DNA from: Clostridiales bacterium | Lineage (GTDB): Bacteria > Bacillota > Clostridia > Lachnospirales > Lachnospiraceae | NCBI GenBank assembly: GCA_012522735.1 | Contig: JAAYJU010000133.1 | Location: 1-59,308, forward strand | Length of the DNA stretch: 59,308 nucleotides | Direction of reading: 5' to 3' | In this document: one piece after another, positions 18,701 to 25,672 of the stretch | Position numbering within the stretch: position 1 is the first letter of the stretch | Layout of the letters: each line of letters starts with the position of its first letter | The notes under the pieces: generated by a model | Databases searched by the model: none | What the model was told of the DNA's origin: nothing | The model's input: the letters and a program-made list of their open reading frames with translations, nothing else | Position numbers and translations under genes: made by a program

Positions 18701-18956
18701 GCGCATCTGGCCGCTCTTTATCAATAATATATGTCAGTCTCTCTACATTCAATGGCTCTATATAGGTTACATCCGCTGTAGTAGTATCCGTCATGATGGT
18801 TGCGGGATTAGAGTTTACAAGAATGATTTTATATCCCAAGCTCCTGAGGGCCTTGCATGCCTGTGTTCCCGAATAATCGAATTCGCATGCTTGTCCAATG
18901 ATGATAGGTCCCGAACCTATAATTAACACCTTATGAATGTCAGTACGCTTACTCAT
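15738..18956 (-). CDS. carB: Carbamoyl-phosphate synthase large subunit
   Basis: Makes carbamoyl phosphate from bicarbonate, ammonia (from the small subunit's glutaminase) and two ATP, for pyrimidine and arginine synthesis. The 1072 residues give the standard layout: two ATP-grasp halves (the first begins VLIIGSGPIIIGQACEFDYS, the second VIILGGGPNRIGQGIEFDY) and a C-terminal MGS-like allosteric domain (TVLISVSDRDKPELVEVAQG). I chose the ATG at 18956 because GAGGAGG precedes it by 6 nt and the family start MSKRTDIHKVLIIGSGP fits. The frame extends upstream to a TTG through a duplicated leader. carA is not adjacent. Confidence 0.97.
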   Translation of the reverse strand: MSKRTDIHKVLIIGSGPIIIGQACEFDYSGTQACKALRSLGYKIILVNSNPATIMTDTTTADVTYIEPLNVERLTYIIDKERPDALLPNLGGQSGLNLCSELDKAGVLKKYNVKVIGVQVDAIERGEDRVAFKKTMNTLGIDMARSEVAYTVDEALAIAEELSYPVVIRPAYTMGGAGGGLVYNIDELKTVVARGLQASMVGQVLVEESILGWDELELEIVRDASGNMITVCFIENIDPLGVHTGDSICCAPMLTISKELQKELQRQSYMIVDAIGVIGGTNVQFAHDPISGRICVIEINPRTSRSSALASKATGFPIALVSAMLAAGLNLNEIPCGKYGTLDKYVPNGEHLVIKYARWAFEKFKGAQDKLGTQMKAVGEVMSVGKTYKEAFQKAIRSLEIGRYGLGDAKDFASKTKVQLLDMLHIATSERQFIMYEALRKGASVDELYELTKIKHYFIEQMKELLEEEEVLKTYQGSIPPTKVLQQAKLNGFSDKYLSQLLMISEDSIRKARYDAGIKAAWEGIHVSGTEDAQYYYSSYNIKEDKVPVSTRNKVIILGGGPNRIGQGIEFDYCCVHASFALRDLGIETIIINCNPETVSTDYDTSDRLYFEPLTVEDVLSIYEKEKPLGVIAQFGGQTPLNLAQELKDNGVNILGTTPETIDLAEDRDRFREMMDKLEIPMPEAGMAVNVTEALDIAQKIGYPVMVRPSYVLGGRGMEIVHDDESLKIYMKAAVGVTPDRPILIDRFLHNALECEADAISDGTQAFVPAVMEHIELAGIHSGDSACVIPSLNIKKNNLETIKDYTVKIANEMKVCGLMNMQYAIEDGIVYVLEANPRASRTVPLVSKVCNIQMVRLATQIIVGSYTGMPSPVPGLKESKFTHYGVKEAVFPFNMFPEVDPLLGPEMRSTGEVLGLAQTFGEAFFKAQEATNHRLPLSGTVLISVSDRDKPELVEVAQGFADCGFRILATGGTYDKIVKNGIPAEKIHKLGKGRPDIIDAITNGQIDIVVNTPIDKKGADDDSYIRKAAIKGRISYVTTMAAARATIAGIKDIKLNKAAGVHSLQELHSQIQ

Positions 18957-18960
18957 ATAA

Positions 18961-19035
18961 TCCTCCTCAAATTTTGTTTTTGTCACTTTACTAGTAACGG
19001 AGGATTTATCCTCCCTCAAATTTTGTTTTTGTCAC
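18961..19035 (-). repeat. Duplicated carB leader with SD/anti-SD palindrome
   Basis: A 26-27 base unit ending in the ribosome-binding site occurs twice, at 18961-18986 (the copy used by carB) and 19009-19035, one base longer, with a 48-49 bp period. The extra copy's GGAGG is captured in a 16-base palindrome at 18999-19014 (GGAGGA-TAAA-TCCTCC on the minus strand). The upstream site therefore looks masked, while the downstream site is free unless it pairs with the same CCTCC. Confidence 0.8.
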
Positions 19036-19205
19036 CATGTCCTTATATAAAAATGGGCAAAAAAAATTTGTATAAATTTCTTTTTATGCCTCTCTTCTTT
19101 ATTTCTATCTATATTAATGGAAAGTATATAATTATGCAACAGTTATTTTCATTATTTTTATTAATAAGTATTATTTGATATATAGTAAAGCTCTGAGATT
19201 ATGTT

Positions 19206-20078
19206 TTAGCTATGAATATACTTTGATAGATAATTTGAAATCCTAACAAATTGCTCCAAGGATAAGGCTTCACCTCTTATATCATTAGGTATTTCTAATG
19301 AATCTAAGGCATCTATTATGTCCTCCTTGCTAAATGATAAACCTTCATAATTATATATTCCATTTACTAAGGTCTTTCTTCTTTGATTAAATGAGGCGCG
19401 AATAAGCGAGAATAAAAGACTTACATTCTCTACATGATATGGTGGGTTTTCGTGGGGTGTAAGATTTATAACCGCGGAGCCGACCTTTGGACGTGGCATA
19501 AAACAATTGGGAGGAACATTTGCCGCTATATGGGGCTTTGCATAATACTGCACAGCAAGAGATAAGGCACCATAATCCTTAGAGCCAGGGAGAGCTTTGA
19601 TACGATCTGCTACTTCCTTTTGTATCATAATAGTCACTCCAGATAATGGTACATGACTCTCGAACAGATCCATTATAATCGGGGTAGTAATATAATAGGG
19701 TAAATTTGCAACAACCTTTACAGGTTTGTTATCGTTATATTCCTTAATAATGGATACAATATCAACCTTAAGAATATCCTCATTCAGTATAGAAACATTA
19801 TCATAGTCTGCCAGGGTTTCTTCTAGGATGGGAATCAGCTTTTTATCAATTTCTACAGCCAGAACCTTTCTGGCATGCTCACATAGATACTGCGTAAGGG
19901 TTCCAATTCCAGGCCCGATTTCAAGTACAAAATCATCCTTTGTAATATCAGCAGCCCTTACAATCTTTTCGAGAACATGATTATCAATCAGAAAATTCTG
20001 ACCGAACTTTTTCTGGAATACGAAGCTGTATTTATTAAGTATTTCAATTGTATTCTTTGGATTTCCAAGACTAGCCAT
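19206..20078 (-). CDS. rsmA: 16S rRNA dimethyladenosine transferase
   Basis: Also called KsgA. It dimethylates two adjacent adenosines near the 3' end of 16S rRNA during late 30S assembly. The 290 residues carry the SAM-binding VLEIGPGIGTLTQYLC and the catalytic NLPYYITTPIIM. The C-terminus has the family's FNQRRKTL. It starts 3 bp after the TatD stop, so the two genes are translationally linked, a common pairing in Firmicutes. Confidence 0.97.
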   Translation of the reverse strand: MASLGNPKNTIEILNKYSFVFQKKFGQNFLIDNHVLEKIVRAADITKDDFVLEIGPGIGTLTQYLCEHARKVLAVEIDKKLIPILEETLADYDNVSILNEDILKVDIVSIIKEYNDNKPVKVVANLPYYITTPIIMDLFESHVPLSGVTIMIQKEVADRIKALPGSKDYGALSLAVQYYAKPHIAANVPPNCFMPRPKVGSAVINLTPHENPPYHVENVSLLFSLIRASFNQRRKTLVNGIYNYEGLSFSKEDIIDALDSLEIPNDIRGEALSLEQFVRISNYLSKYIHS

Positions 20079-20081
20079 TCT

Positions 20082-20852
20082 CTATCCTTTCATTTTGTAG
20101 AACTTTTTCGCATTTTCATTAGTAATACGAACCACTGTATCATAATCTACACCTTTAATTTTAGCAATTTCCTGCGCGATATAGGGAAGGTAAAGCGAAC
20201 TGTTTCTTTTGCCTCTATAGGGAACAGGCGACAGGTAGGGGCAATCGGTCTCAAGTACCAGCTGCTCCAAGGGGGAGAAGGCTACTACTTCTTTTAGCTT
20301 CCTTCCGTTTGTAAATGTTACGACTCCTCCGATACCCAGATAAAACCCCATGTTCAGATACTGTCTGGCCTGCTCGACACCATAACCGAAGCAATGAAGA
20401 ACAGCACCTACCTCTTCGGTCTTAGTCTCCTTCATCAAATTAAAGGTGTCATTTGCAGCGTCCCTACTGTGAATTACAAGGGGTTTGCCAATTTCCTTTG
20501 CCATCTCCATCTGTCTTACAAACCAGTCTTTTTGTATCTCTCTTTCCGGCGTGTCCCAATAATAATCAAGGCCAATCTCACCGATAGCTAGTACCTTGGG
20601 ATGATTAGCTTTTTCCTTAAGCCAGAGAAGGCGCTCCTCATTCATCAACATGGTATCTCCAGGATGTATTCCTACAGAAGCATATATATAATCATATTTC
20701 TCAGCAAGTTCTATCGATTTTTCGACTGTCTTTATACCAGAGCTAATATTAACTACATACTCTATATTATGTTTTGGAAGACTCTCAAGAAGCTCCCTGC
20801 GATCCTCATCAAATGCCACATCCTCATAATGGGCATGGGTCTCAAATATCAT
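20082..20852 (-). CDS. tatD: TatD-family metal-dependent hydrolase
   Basis: A 256-residue TIM-barrel hydrolase, probably a 3'-5' DNase. It has the metal-binding motifs THAHYEDVAF at the N-terminus, AIGEIGLDYYWD, VIHSRDAANDT and LETDCPYLSPVPYRGKRN. The usual first motif is THxHL/D; here it is HAH, which keeps both histidines. The ATG follows GGAAGAGG. It forms an operon with rsmA. Confidence 0.94.
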   Translation of the reverse strand: MIFETHAHYEDVAFDEDRRELLESLPKHNIEYVVNISSGIKTVEKSIELAEKYDYIYASVGIHPGDTMLMNEERLLWLKEKANHPKVLAIGEIGLDYYWDTPEREIQKDWFVRQMEMAKEIGKPLVIHSRDAANDTFNLMKETKTEEVGAVLHCFGYGVEQARQYLNMGFYLGIGGVVTFTNGRKLKEVVAFSPLEQLVLETDCPYLSPVPYRGKRNSSLYLPYIAQEIAKIKGVDYDTVVRITNENAKKFYKMKG

Positions 20853-20987
20853 TAGTCTAACCTCTTCCTAAAATAACCTTACATCAAGTGTCTTAAGTTC
20901 CCGATAATTATACATCAGCTTGAACTTTAAGACAATATCAATCCCCACCACGTTCGCAAACCATTCGTATATTATCACCAGGCAGTT

Positions 20988-21134
20988 TTATTTAAAGTGG
21001 TTTTGTGGTCCAATACCCTCTCTTCTTACGTTATGCTCCTGATTTTGATTTTCAGGCTTAACTGAACTTGTTATAGAATTGAACTTTTCCTGGGACTTCT
21101 TCTGTCTGGATTTTTCTTTTTTATCTTTATCCAT
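20988..21134 (-). CDS. Small Lys/Gln-rich protein, 48 residues
   Basis: A short reading frame in the gap between amrS and tatD. It is highly polar, starting MDKDKKEKSRQKKSQEK and ending HNVRREGIGPQNHFK. The ATG has GGAG 6 nt upstream. The C-terminal pattern HNV-K/R-x-E-x-x-GPN resembles short conserved clostridial proteins (possibly the CPC_1213 family, from memory). The biased composition and ribosome-binding site argue that it is real. Its function is unknown. Confidence 0.55.
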   Translation of the reverse strand: MDKDKKEKSRQKKSQEKFNSITSSVKPENQNQEHNVRREGIGPQNHFK

Positions 21135-21225
21135 ATTAATCTCCATTCTTCTACAATCCTGTGAATTTTAGTTGTAGTATGATTAGTATGGTTTCTATAG
21201 ATAAAATTATGTGTCTACAAATAAA

Positions 21226-22053
21226 CTAACAATTTCCTTCATATACATGTTTAAGCTTTCTACGGGCAATTTCCGCTAGCCGATATACTGTTTCTATAGG
21301 TGTTGCTTCTTTATCCTGCATCCTCCAGCGGGGGAAAAATCGTGATACATGAAGGGGGATGTCGGGTCTAACACTAGAAAGCCAACTTGACAAGGCTTCC
21401 ATCTCCTCCTCACTATCATTATCACCGGGGATTATTAGGGTGGTAACCTCCACATGGCAATGTGCGGCTGTGGTTGCTATGGTGTTTTTGACTGTTTCTA
21501 AATCACCTTTTAGCTTCTTATAAAAGTCTTGAGAAAATCCTTTAAGATCAATGTTGAAGGCATCTACTAAGGGAAGTAGTTCCCTAAGAGGCTCTTCGCA
21601 TATAAAGCCGCCTGTTACTACCACATTTTTAAGACCTTTTTCCTTGGCTAGTGTGCTAGTGTCCTTAACAAACTCATATCCGATTAAGGGCTCATTATAG
21701 GTATAGGCGATACCTATGTTGCCTCTGCCCTTTAGTTCATATGCCTGATTAAACAGCGCTTCAGCGGTAGTATTGCCGTAATCAATCTCAGTTCCCTTAA
21801 CCATGGATATATCATGATTTTGACACCATGGACATCGTAGGTTACATCCATAGCTTCCTACAGAAAGAATTTTACTGCCCGGATTAAAATGATATAAGGG
21901 CTTCTTTTCTATGGGATCTAAGGCCATGGATGTTATCCTTCCATAATTCTCACTTATCACCTTACCGTCTTTGCAGATTCTACCATTACATAAGCCAAGC
22001 TGTCCTTCAGACAGTTTACACCTATGGGGACATATATTACATTCTGTTTTCAT
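21226..22053 (-). CDS. amrS: AmmeMemoRadiSam system radical SAM enzyme
   Basis: A 275-residue radical SAM protein. An N-terminal cysteine block (CNICPHRCKLSEGQLGLC) precedes the CxxxCxxC cluster motif in GCNLRCPWCQNHD at about residue 70. Further motifs are YTYNEPLIGYEFV and FNIDLKGF. It resembles pyruvate formate-lyase activating enzymes but belongs to the branch that always travels with AMMECR1 and Memo-like proteins. Its partner is directly upstream, about 65 bp away on the same strand. Substrate and product are unknown for the whole system. Confidence 0.9.
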   Translation of the reverse strand: MKTECNICPHRCKLSEGQLGLCNGRICKDGKVISENYGRITSMALDPIEKKPLYHFNPGSKILSVGSYGCNLRCPWCQNHDISMVKGTEIDYGNTTAEALFNQAYELKGRGNIGIAYTYNEPLIGYEFVKDTSTLAKEKGLKNVVVTGGFICEEPLRELLPLVDAFNIDLKGFSQDFYKKLKGDLETVKNTIATTAAHCHVEVTTLIIPGDNDSEEEMEALSSWLSSVRPDIPLHVSRFFPRWRMQDKEATPIETVYRLAEIARRKLKHVYEGNC

Positions 22054-22119
22054 TAATTTTTACCTCTATTCAAACATCAATAATCTTCATTTGCTAACAT
22101 CTATTCAAATTCCTAATCT

Positions 22120-23505
22120 TCACTGATGCCTAATTACCTCAAATCTTTCAAGCTTTATATCTTCATTGTCATATATTCCAGCCTTTTTTCTTGCTATAGA
22201 TACTTGCTCTTCTACTGTATTAATCCCTTCTAGATTAGGAAGTAGCAGCCCTCTTTTTCGCCCGGAACTTACTATTACACCATATCGCTTTACATCCAGT
22301 TCTTCCATAGAATCTATGGACTCGGCTTCTGACAAGACATCCACACTATAGACCAAATCATCAAGCTCTTCTTCACGAACAGGAGGGAAACGGGGATCTT
22401 CTACTCCAGCACTAACGGCATTTCTAATTATCTCATGGGCTATACTTCTTGTTACGGGTGAAATTGTCCCAATACAGCCTCTAAGCTGACCGTATTTTTT
22501 TAATGACACAAATACTCCGGCTCTTTTCGTAGTCATTTCCTCGGGAAGACTATCTGGCTGCTTTATATGGCTTCCTGACTTGATATAGGCTTCTAGAGAC
22601 CTCCTAGCAAGATTAACATAGGAATCCTCATACTTTTGCCTTTCTCTGGCCTCTTCTAACTGCTTCTGCTTAAAGATTATATCAAAATGCCTATTGTTAT
22701 CTTCACTAATAATCTTATATGCGCATACTCCATAGCCTACACCAAAGGTTCCTTCATATGATAAAAACTCAGGCTCTACACTTAGACCGCTTAAGGCTCC
22801 CGCCATGATTATAAAGGATCTAAGACCACATTCAGCGGCGGCTTCACAAAAGTCTGGGGAAAATGTAAGAAAGCTCAAAAAATCCCCTTCTTTCATAGCC
22901 TGGGTAACCTTATTATCAAACTCCACTCCTTCTTTAGCAAATCCATATGGTCCATCCTCTTTCAGCTTATGAGATAGGTCTCCGCTTGCAACAAATACTA
23001 TTCTTCTCTTAAGCTTGTCCGCTGTCTCTGTAATACATCTACCTAATCTGTAATGATCTGTGACAGGTAGCCCCGACAGTCCTACACGGACAACCTTATA
23101 GTCCTTTAGATATTGATTAATATAATATAAGGGAACCATGGTTCCGTGATCTAAGCTTTTATCTCTTTCACCTAGTGTTCCTGCTTCCAACTGATTTCTT
23201 TCTGATAGTGCCTCCAGCTCTTCCACAAAAATCTCATCATACTCTACCGACAAGGATACATCCCTAGCTCCAAACCGTCCAAAATCGCCTTTTGCACCAG
23301 GGCCCGGAGAGATATGAAAGTAATCCGAATAAAGGATTGAATGAGGCGTGGTAAATATTAACGTGTCCGGCTTAAGCTCGGCAATACGACTTGCTACTTT
23401 ATGATAGCTGTCAATTGTCTTTTGAACCTTCTTTTCCTCTCCCTTCCCAACCTCAGGAATTATTAGAGGCGGATGGGGAACTATAAAAGCCCCTAAAATA
23501 GCCAT
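22120..23505 (-). CDS. amrA: AmmeMemoRadiSam system protein A: Memo/dioxygenase-like domain fused to AMMECR1
   Basis: A 461-residue fusion. Residues about 1-270 resemble class III extradiol dioxygenases/Memo proteins (AFIVPHPPLIIPEVGKGEE, TLIFTTPHSILYSDYF, VFVASGDLSHKL), with histidines in the expected metal-site motifs. Residues about 285-461 are an AMMECR1 domain with its hallmark GQLRGCIGTISP. It begins with ATG after AAGGATGATG. Together with the radical SAM gene downstream it forms the complete AmmeMemoRadiSam set in two genes. The biochemical role is not established. Confidence 0.9.
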   Translation of the reverse strand: MAILGAFIVPHPPLIIPEVGKGEEKKVQKTIDSYHKVASRIAELKPDTLIFTTPHSILYSDYFHISPGPGAKGDFGRFGARDVSLSVEYDEIFVEELEALSERNQLEAGTLGERDKSLDHGTMVPLYYINQYLKDYKVVRVGLSGLPVTDHYRLGRCITETADKLKRRIVFVASGDLSHKLKEDGPYGFAKEGVEFDNKVTQAMKEGDFLSFLTFSPDFCEAAAECGLRSFIIMAGALSGLSVEPEFLSYEGTFGVGYGVCAYKIISEDNNRHFDIIFKQKQLEEARERQKYEDSYVNLARRSLEAYIKSGSHIKQPDSLPEEMTTKRAGVFVSLKKYGQLRGCIGTISPVTRSIAHEIIRNAVSAGVEDPRFPPVREEELDDLVYSVDVLSEAESIDSMEELDVKRYGVIVSSGRKRGLLLPNLEGINTVEEQVSIARKKAGIYDNEDIKLERFEVIRHQ

Positions 23506-23719
23506 AGCATCATCATCCTTTCTAATTTATACGAACCTTGTCCAAATTTTATTATTGTGTGATTTAAAGTATTTCTTATTTAGTTAAATTCTACCCTTTT
23601 TTAGTCTAATATGCAACACGAGACAATTTTTCTCTTAGATTTCACTATAAGAATAAGTAGCGGTAATAATATCTTATCAATAAAGGATAAAGACAGGACA
23701 AGATTAGAAAACCAACAAC

Positions 23720-23909
23720 GGGGCTGTTTCATAATATCAAAGGGGTGTATCAGTTCCCATAATGCACATTTAGGAGAACAGTTTGCTGTGATTTGTAATA
23801 TCGGAAGCGGACATGAAATGTCCGATTAAGATATACAAATCACAGGAAACTGTACTACTAATCAGTGTGTGAGGGAACTGATATACCCCTATAATTATGA
23901 AACGGCCCC
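23720..23909. mobile_element. MITE-like 190-bp element folding into one long hairpin
   Basis: The ends GGGGCTGTTTCATAAT (from 23720) and ATTATGAAACGGCCCC (to 23909) are inverted repeats with one mismatch. The complementarity continues inward through GGGGTGTATCAGTTCCC and ACAGTTTGCTGTGATTTGTA, with matching inverted partners, to a central hairpin CGGACAT-GAA-ATGTCCG. It holds no real gene. It sits 8 bp past the spmB stop and before amrA. No clear target-site duplication is visible. The rest of the gap (23506-23719) shows nothing I can name. Confidence 0.75.
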
Positions 23910-23917
23910 ATGTTATT

Positions 23918-24445
23918 TTAAAAGACTAGATTTGTGATAACTACACTGGCGATGGTTCCGGCTAGGGTTGCTACGAGAGCCCCTGCTAAGGTGTAGCGTG
24001 TTTTCTTTACTCCTGCTGCCATAAAATATACTGCCATTGTGTAGAAGATAGTTTCCGTGCTACTTAGTATTATAGATACCAGCCTTCCCAGATAGGAATC
24101 CGGACCATACTCTTTGAATATATCCAGAAGTAAACCTGTGGCAGCAGATGAGGAGAACATTTTAACCAGAACGATAGGCAATAGCTCTGAGGGAAAATGA
24201 AGTGCATCTGTAATTGGCTCCAATAATTTGGATAATAAATCTAAGGCACCTGAAGCACGCAAAATACCTACGCCCACCATAAGACCAATAAGTGTTGGTA
24301 GAATGTCTATAACTACCTTAAAGCCCTCCTTGGCCCCCTTGATAAATTCATCATATATAGGTGTTTTCGTAAGCAGTCCCAAGCCTATTATATAAAAGAA
24401 TATAAATGGCATAATATAATTAGACACATAAATAATAAAATTCAT
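23918..24445 (-). CDS. spmB: Spore maturation protein B
   Basis: A 175-residue membrane protein of the nucleoside-recognition (Gate) family, with about five hydrophobic segments. Characteristic stretches are IYDEFIKGAKEGFKVVIDIL and SSSAATGLLLDIFKEYGPDS. In Bacillus SpmA and SpmB are needed for normal spore core dehydration and heat resistance. It lies 15 bp after spmA in the same operon. A MITE-like hairpin begins just past the stop and may end the transcript. Confidence 0.93.
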   Translation of the reverse strand: MNFIIYVSNYIMPFIFFYIIGLGLLTKTPIYDEFIKGAKEGFKVVIDILPTLIGLMVGVGILRASGALDLLSKLLEPITDALHFPSELLPIVLVKMFSSSAATGLLLDIFKEYGPDSYLGRLVSIILSSTETIFYTMAVYFMAAGVKKTRYTLAGALVATLAGTIASVVITNLVF

Positions 24446-24460
24446 CCTAAACCTAACTCC

Positions 24461-25057
24461 TTACCCTCGACGATTATTTCGCCTTCTTAGTCTTCTTGCG
24501 GTAGTAGCAAATATTAAGCCTGCTAAGGTGGATATACATGTCGCTATAATTCCTGCCATCAGTATTTCAGCAGGATTTACAGAACCATACTGACTTCTGT
24601 ATGCCATGATATTTACGGGTATCAATTGAAGTGAGGATATATTTACTATTAAGAGCGTACACATATCAAAGCTTGCTATATCAGAATCAGCATTAAGCTT
24701 CTTAAGCTCTCTCATAGCCATAAGGCCCATGGGTGTGGCTGCCCATCCCAGCCCCAGTATATTTGCAATCATATTTGATGCGATATATTCATTAACAACA
24801 TGCCCTTTAGGAAGATCAGGAAAAAGAAATCGAATAATAGGCCTTAAGGCTTTGGTAAATGAGGCCACCAGACCACACTTTCTTGCAATCTGCATCATAC
24901 CCGTCCACATAGCCATAATGCCTAGCATAGATATACATAAAGTAACCGCTTCCTTAGAGGAAGTAATGGCTGCATTACCAACATCCGCTATATTACCCTT
25001 AAATACCCCGACGATTATGCCGATAATAATCATGAAGCCCCATAAGTAATTTAACAC
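24461..25057 (-). CDS. spmA: Spore maturation protein A
   Basis: A 198-residue membrane protein, partner of SpmB. It contains the Gate-domain run AITSSKEAVTLCISMLGIMA and GLGWAATPMGLMAMRELKKL. It starts with GTG, with AGGTA about 6 nt upstream. The C-terminus is Arg-rich (ARRLRRRNNRRG). The gene is divergent from abrB, with about 270 bp between the two starts. Confidence 0.93.
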   Translation of the reverse strand: MLNYLWGFMIIIGIIVGVFKGNIADVGNAAITSSKEAVTLCISMLGIMAMWTGMMQIARKCGLVASFTKALRPIIRFLFPDLPKGHVVNEYIASNMIANILGLGWAATPMGLMAMRELKKLNADSDIASFDMCTLLIVNISSLQLIPVNIMAYRSQYGSVNPAEILMAGIIATCISTLAGLIFATTARRLRRRNNRRG

Positions 25058-25200
25058 TTAAATACCTGCCTTATAATCTATTGATAAACTATATTCAAAA
25101 CTTAGCGATTAATGTCCTATTTTTTGTGCAATTATAGTTTGTTTTGCATCCCTTTTACATTAATTGTTTAAAATGTGCTATGTTTTGACAAATATTTCAA

Positions 25201-25229
25201 TTGACTTTAAAAATCTACTATGGTATCTT
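25201..25229 (+). promoter_or_regulatory. Probable abrB promoter
   Basis: TTGACT (25201-25206) and TATCTT (25224-25229) are 17 bp apart and point at abrB. TTTTGACAAA at 25183-25192 is one base from the Spo0A box core (TTCGACA) and could be a Spo0A site, as at Bacillus abrB. This is inference. Confidence 0.5.
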
Positions 25230-25330
25230 ATATAAATGCTATATACAATAAATGTAAGTCTATTTGTAATTCGTACAATGGCAAGTATGTAAGCATATCC
25301 CCAATATACCTGAGAAAAGGAGGCCATATT

Positions 25331-25588
25331 ATGAAAGGTACAGGCATTGTAAGAAGGCTCGATGAGCTTGGAAGAATCACCCTTCCTATCGAGCTAAGGA
25401 GAACGTTAGATGTAGGTGAAAGAGATCCCCTGGAAATTTTTGTCGATGAAGGAAGAATTATACTTCAAAAGTACGAGCCCACTGATATTTTTACAGGAAG
25501 CAAGGAAAATCTTATTAGCTATCATGACAAGAAGATTTCTAAGGACACAATAAGAGAACTGGCAAAATTAGCCGGAATTATTGAATAG
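25331..25588 (+). CDS. abrB: AbrB/SpoVT-family transition-state regulator
   Basis: An 85-residue DNA-binding protein with the swapped-hairpin AbrB domain at the N-terminus: GIVRRLDELGRITLPIELRR, then EIFVDEGRIILQKYEP. Such proteins repress post-exponential genes until sporulation starts. I chose the ATG at 25331 because AAAGGAGG lies just upstream and the family start MKGTGIVRRLDELGR fits, although the frame is open further upstream. The C-terminal 35 residues, probably for multimerisation, are less conserved. Confidence 0.93.
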   Translation: MKGTGIVRRLDELGRITLPIELRRTLDVGERDPLEIFVDEGRIILQKYEPTDIFTGSKENLISYHDKKISKDTIRELAKLAGIIE

Positions 25589-25611
25589 TACATATTTACA
25601 ATGTAAAGTTA

Positions 25612-25650
25612 GAGGCCCAGAAACGATGAACATCATCGTTTCGGGGCCTC
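25612..25650. terminator. Bidirectional terminator-like hairpin
   Basis: GAGGCCC-A-GAAACGATGA pairs with TCATCGTTTC-G-GGGCCTC almost perfectly. It lies between the converging abrB and TPR genes. A short T run follows on the plus strand. Confidence 0.75.
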
Positions 25651-25672
25651 TTTACGTAAGAGCCATAAGCCT

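Noticed and set aside
18957-19019. Longer CarB N-terminus starting at the TTG at 19019
   Set aside because: The extra 21 residues are encoded by the duplicated leader. The ATG at 18956 has the better ribosome site and the family-typical start.
23611-23829. 72-residue open frame on the plus strand
   Set aside because: It lies largely inside the inverted-repeat element at 23720-23909, with no ribosome site or recognisable protein.
23720-23909. Assignment of the element to the IS1182 family by its GGGGCTGTTTC-like ends
   Set aside because: The end similarity is from memory, and no transposase or target duplication is visible, so no family is named.
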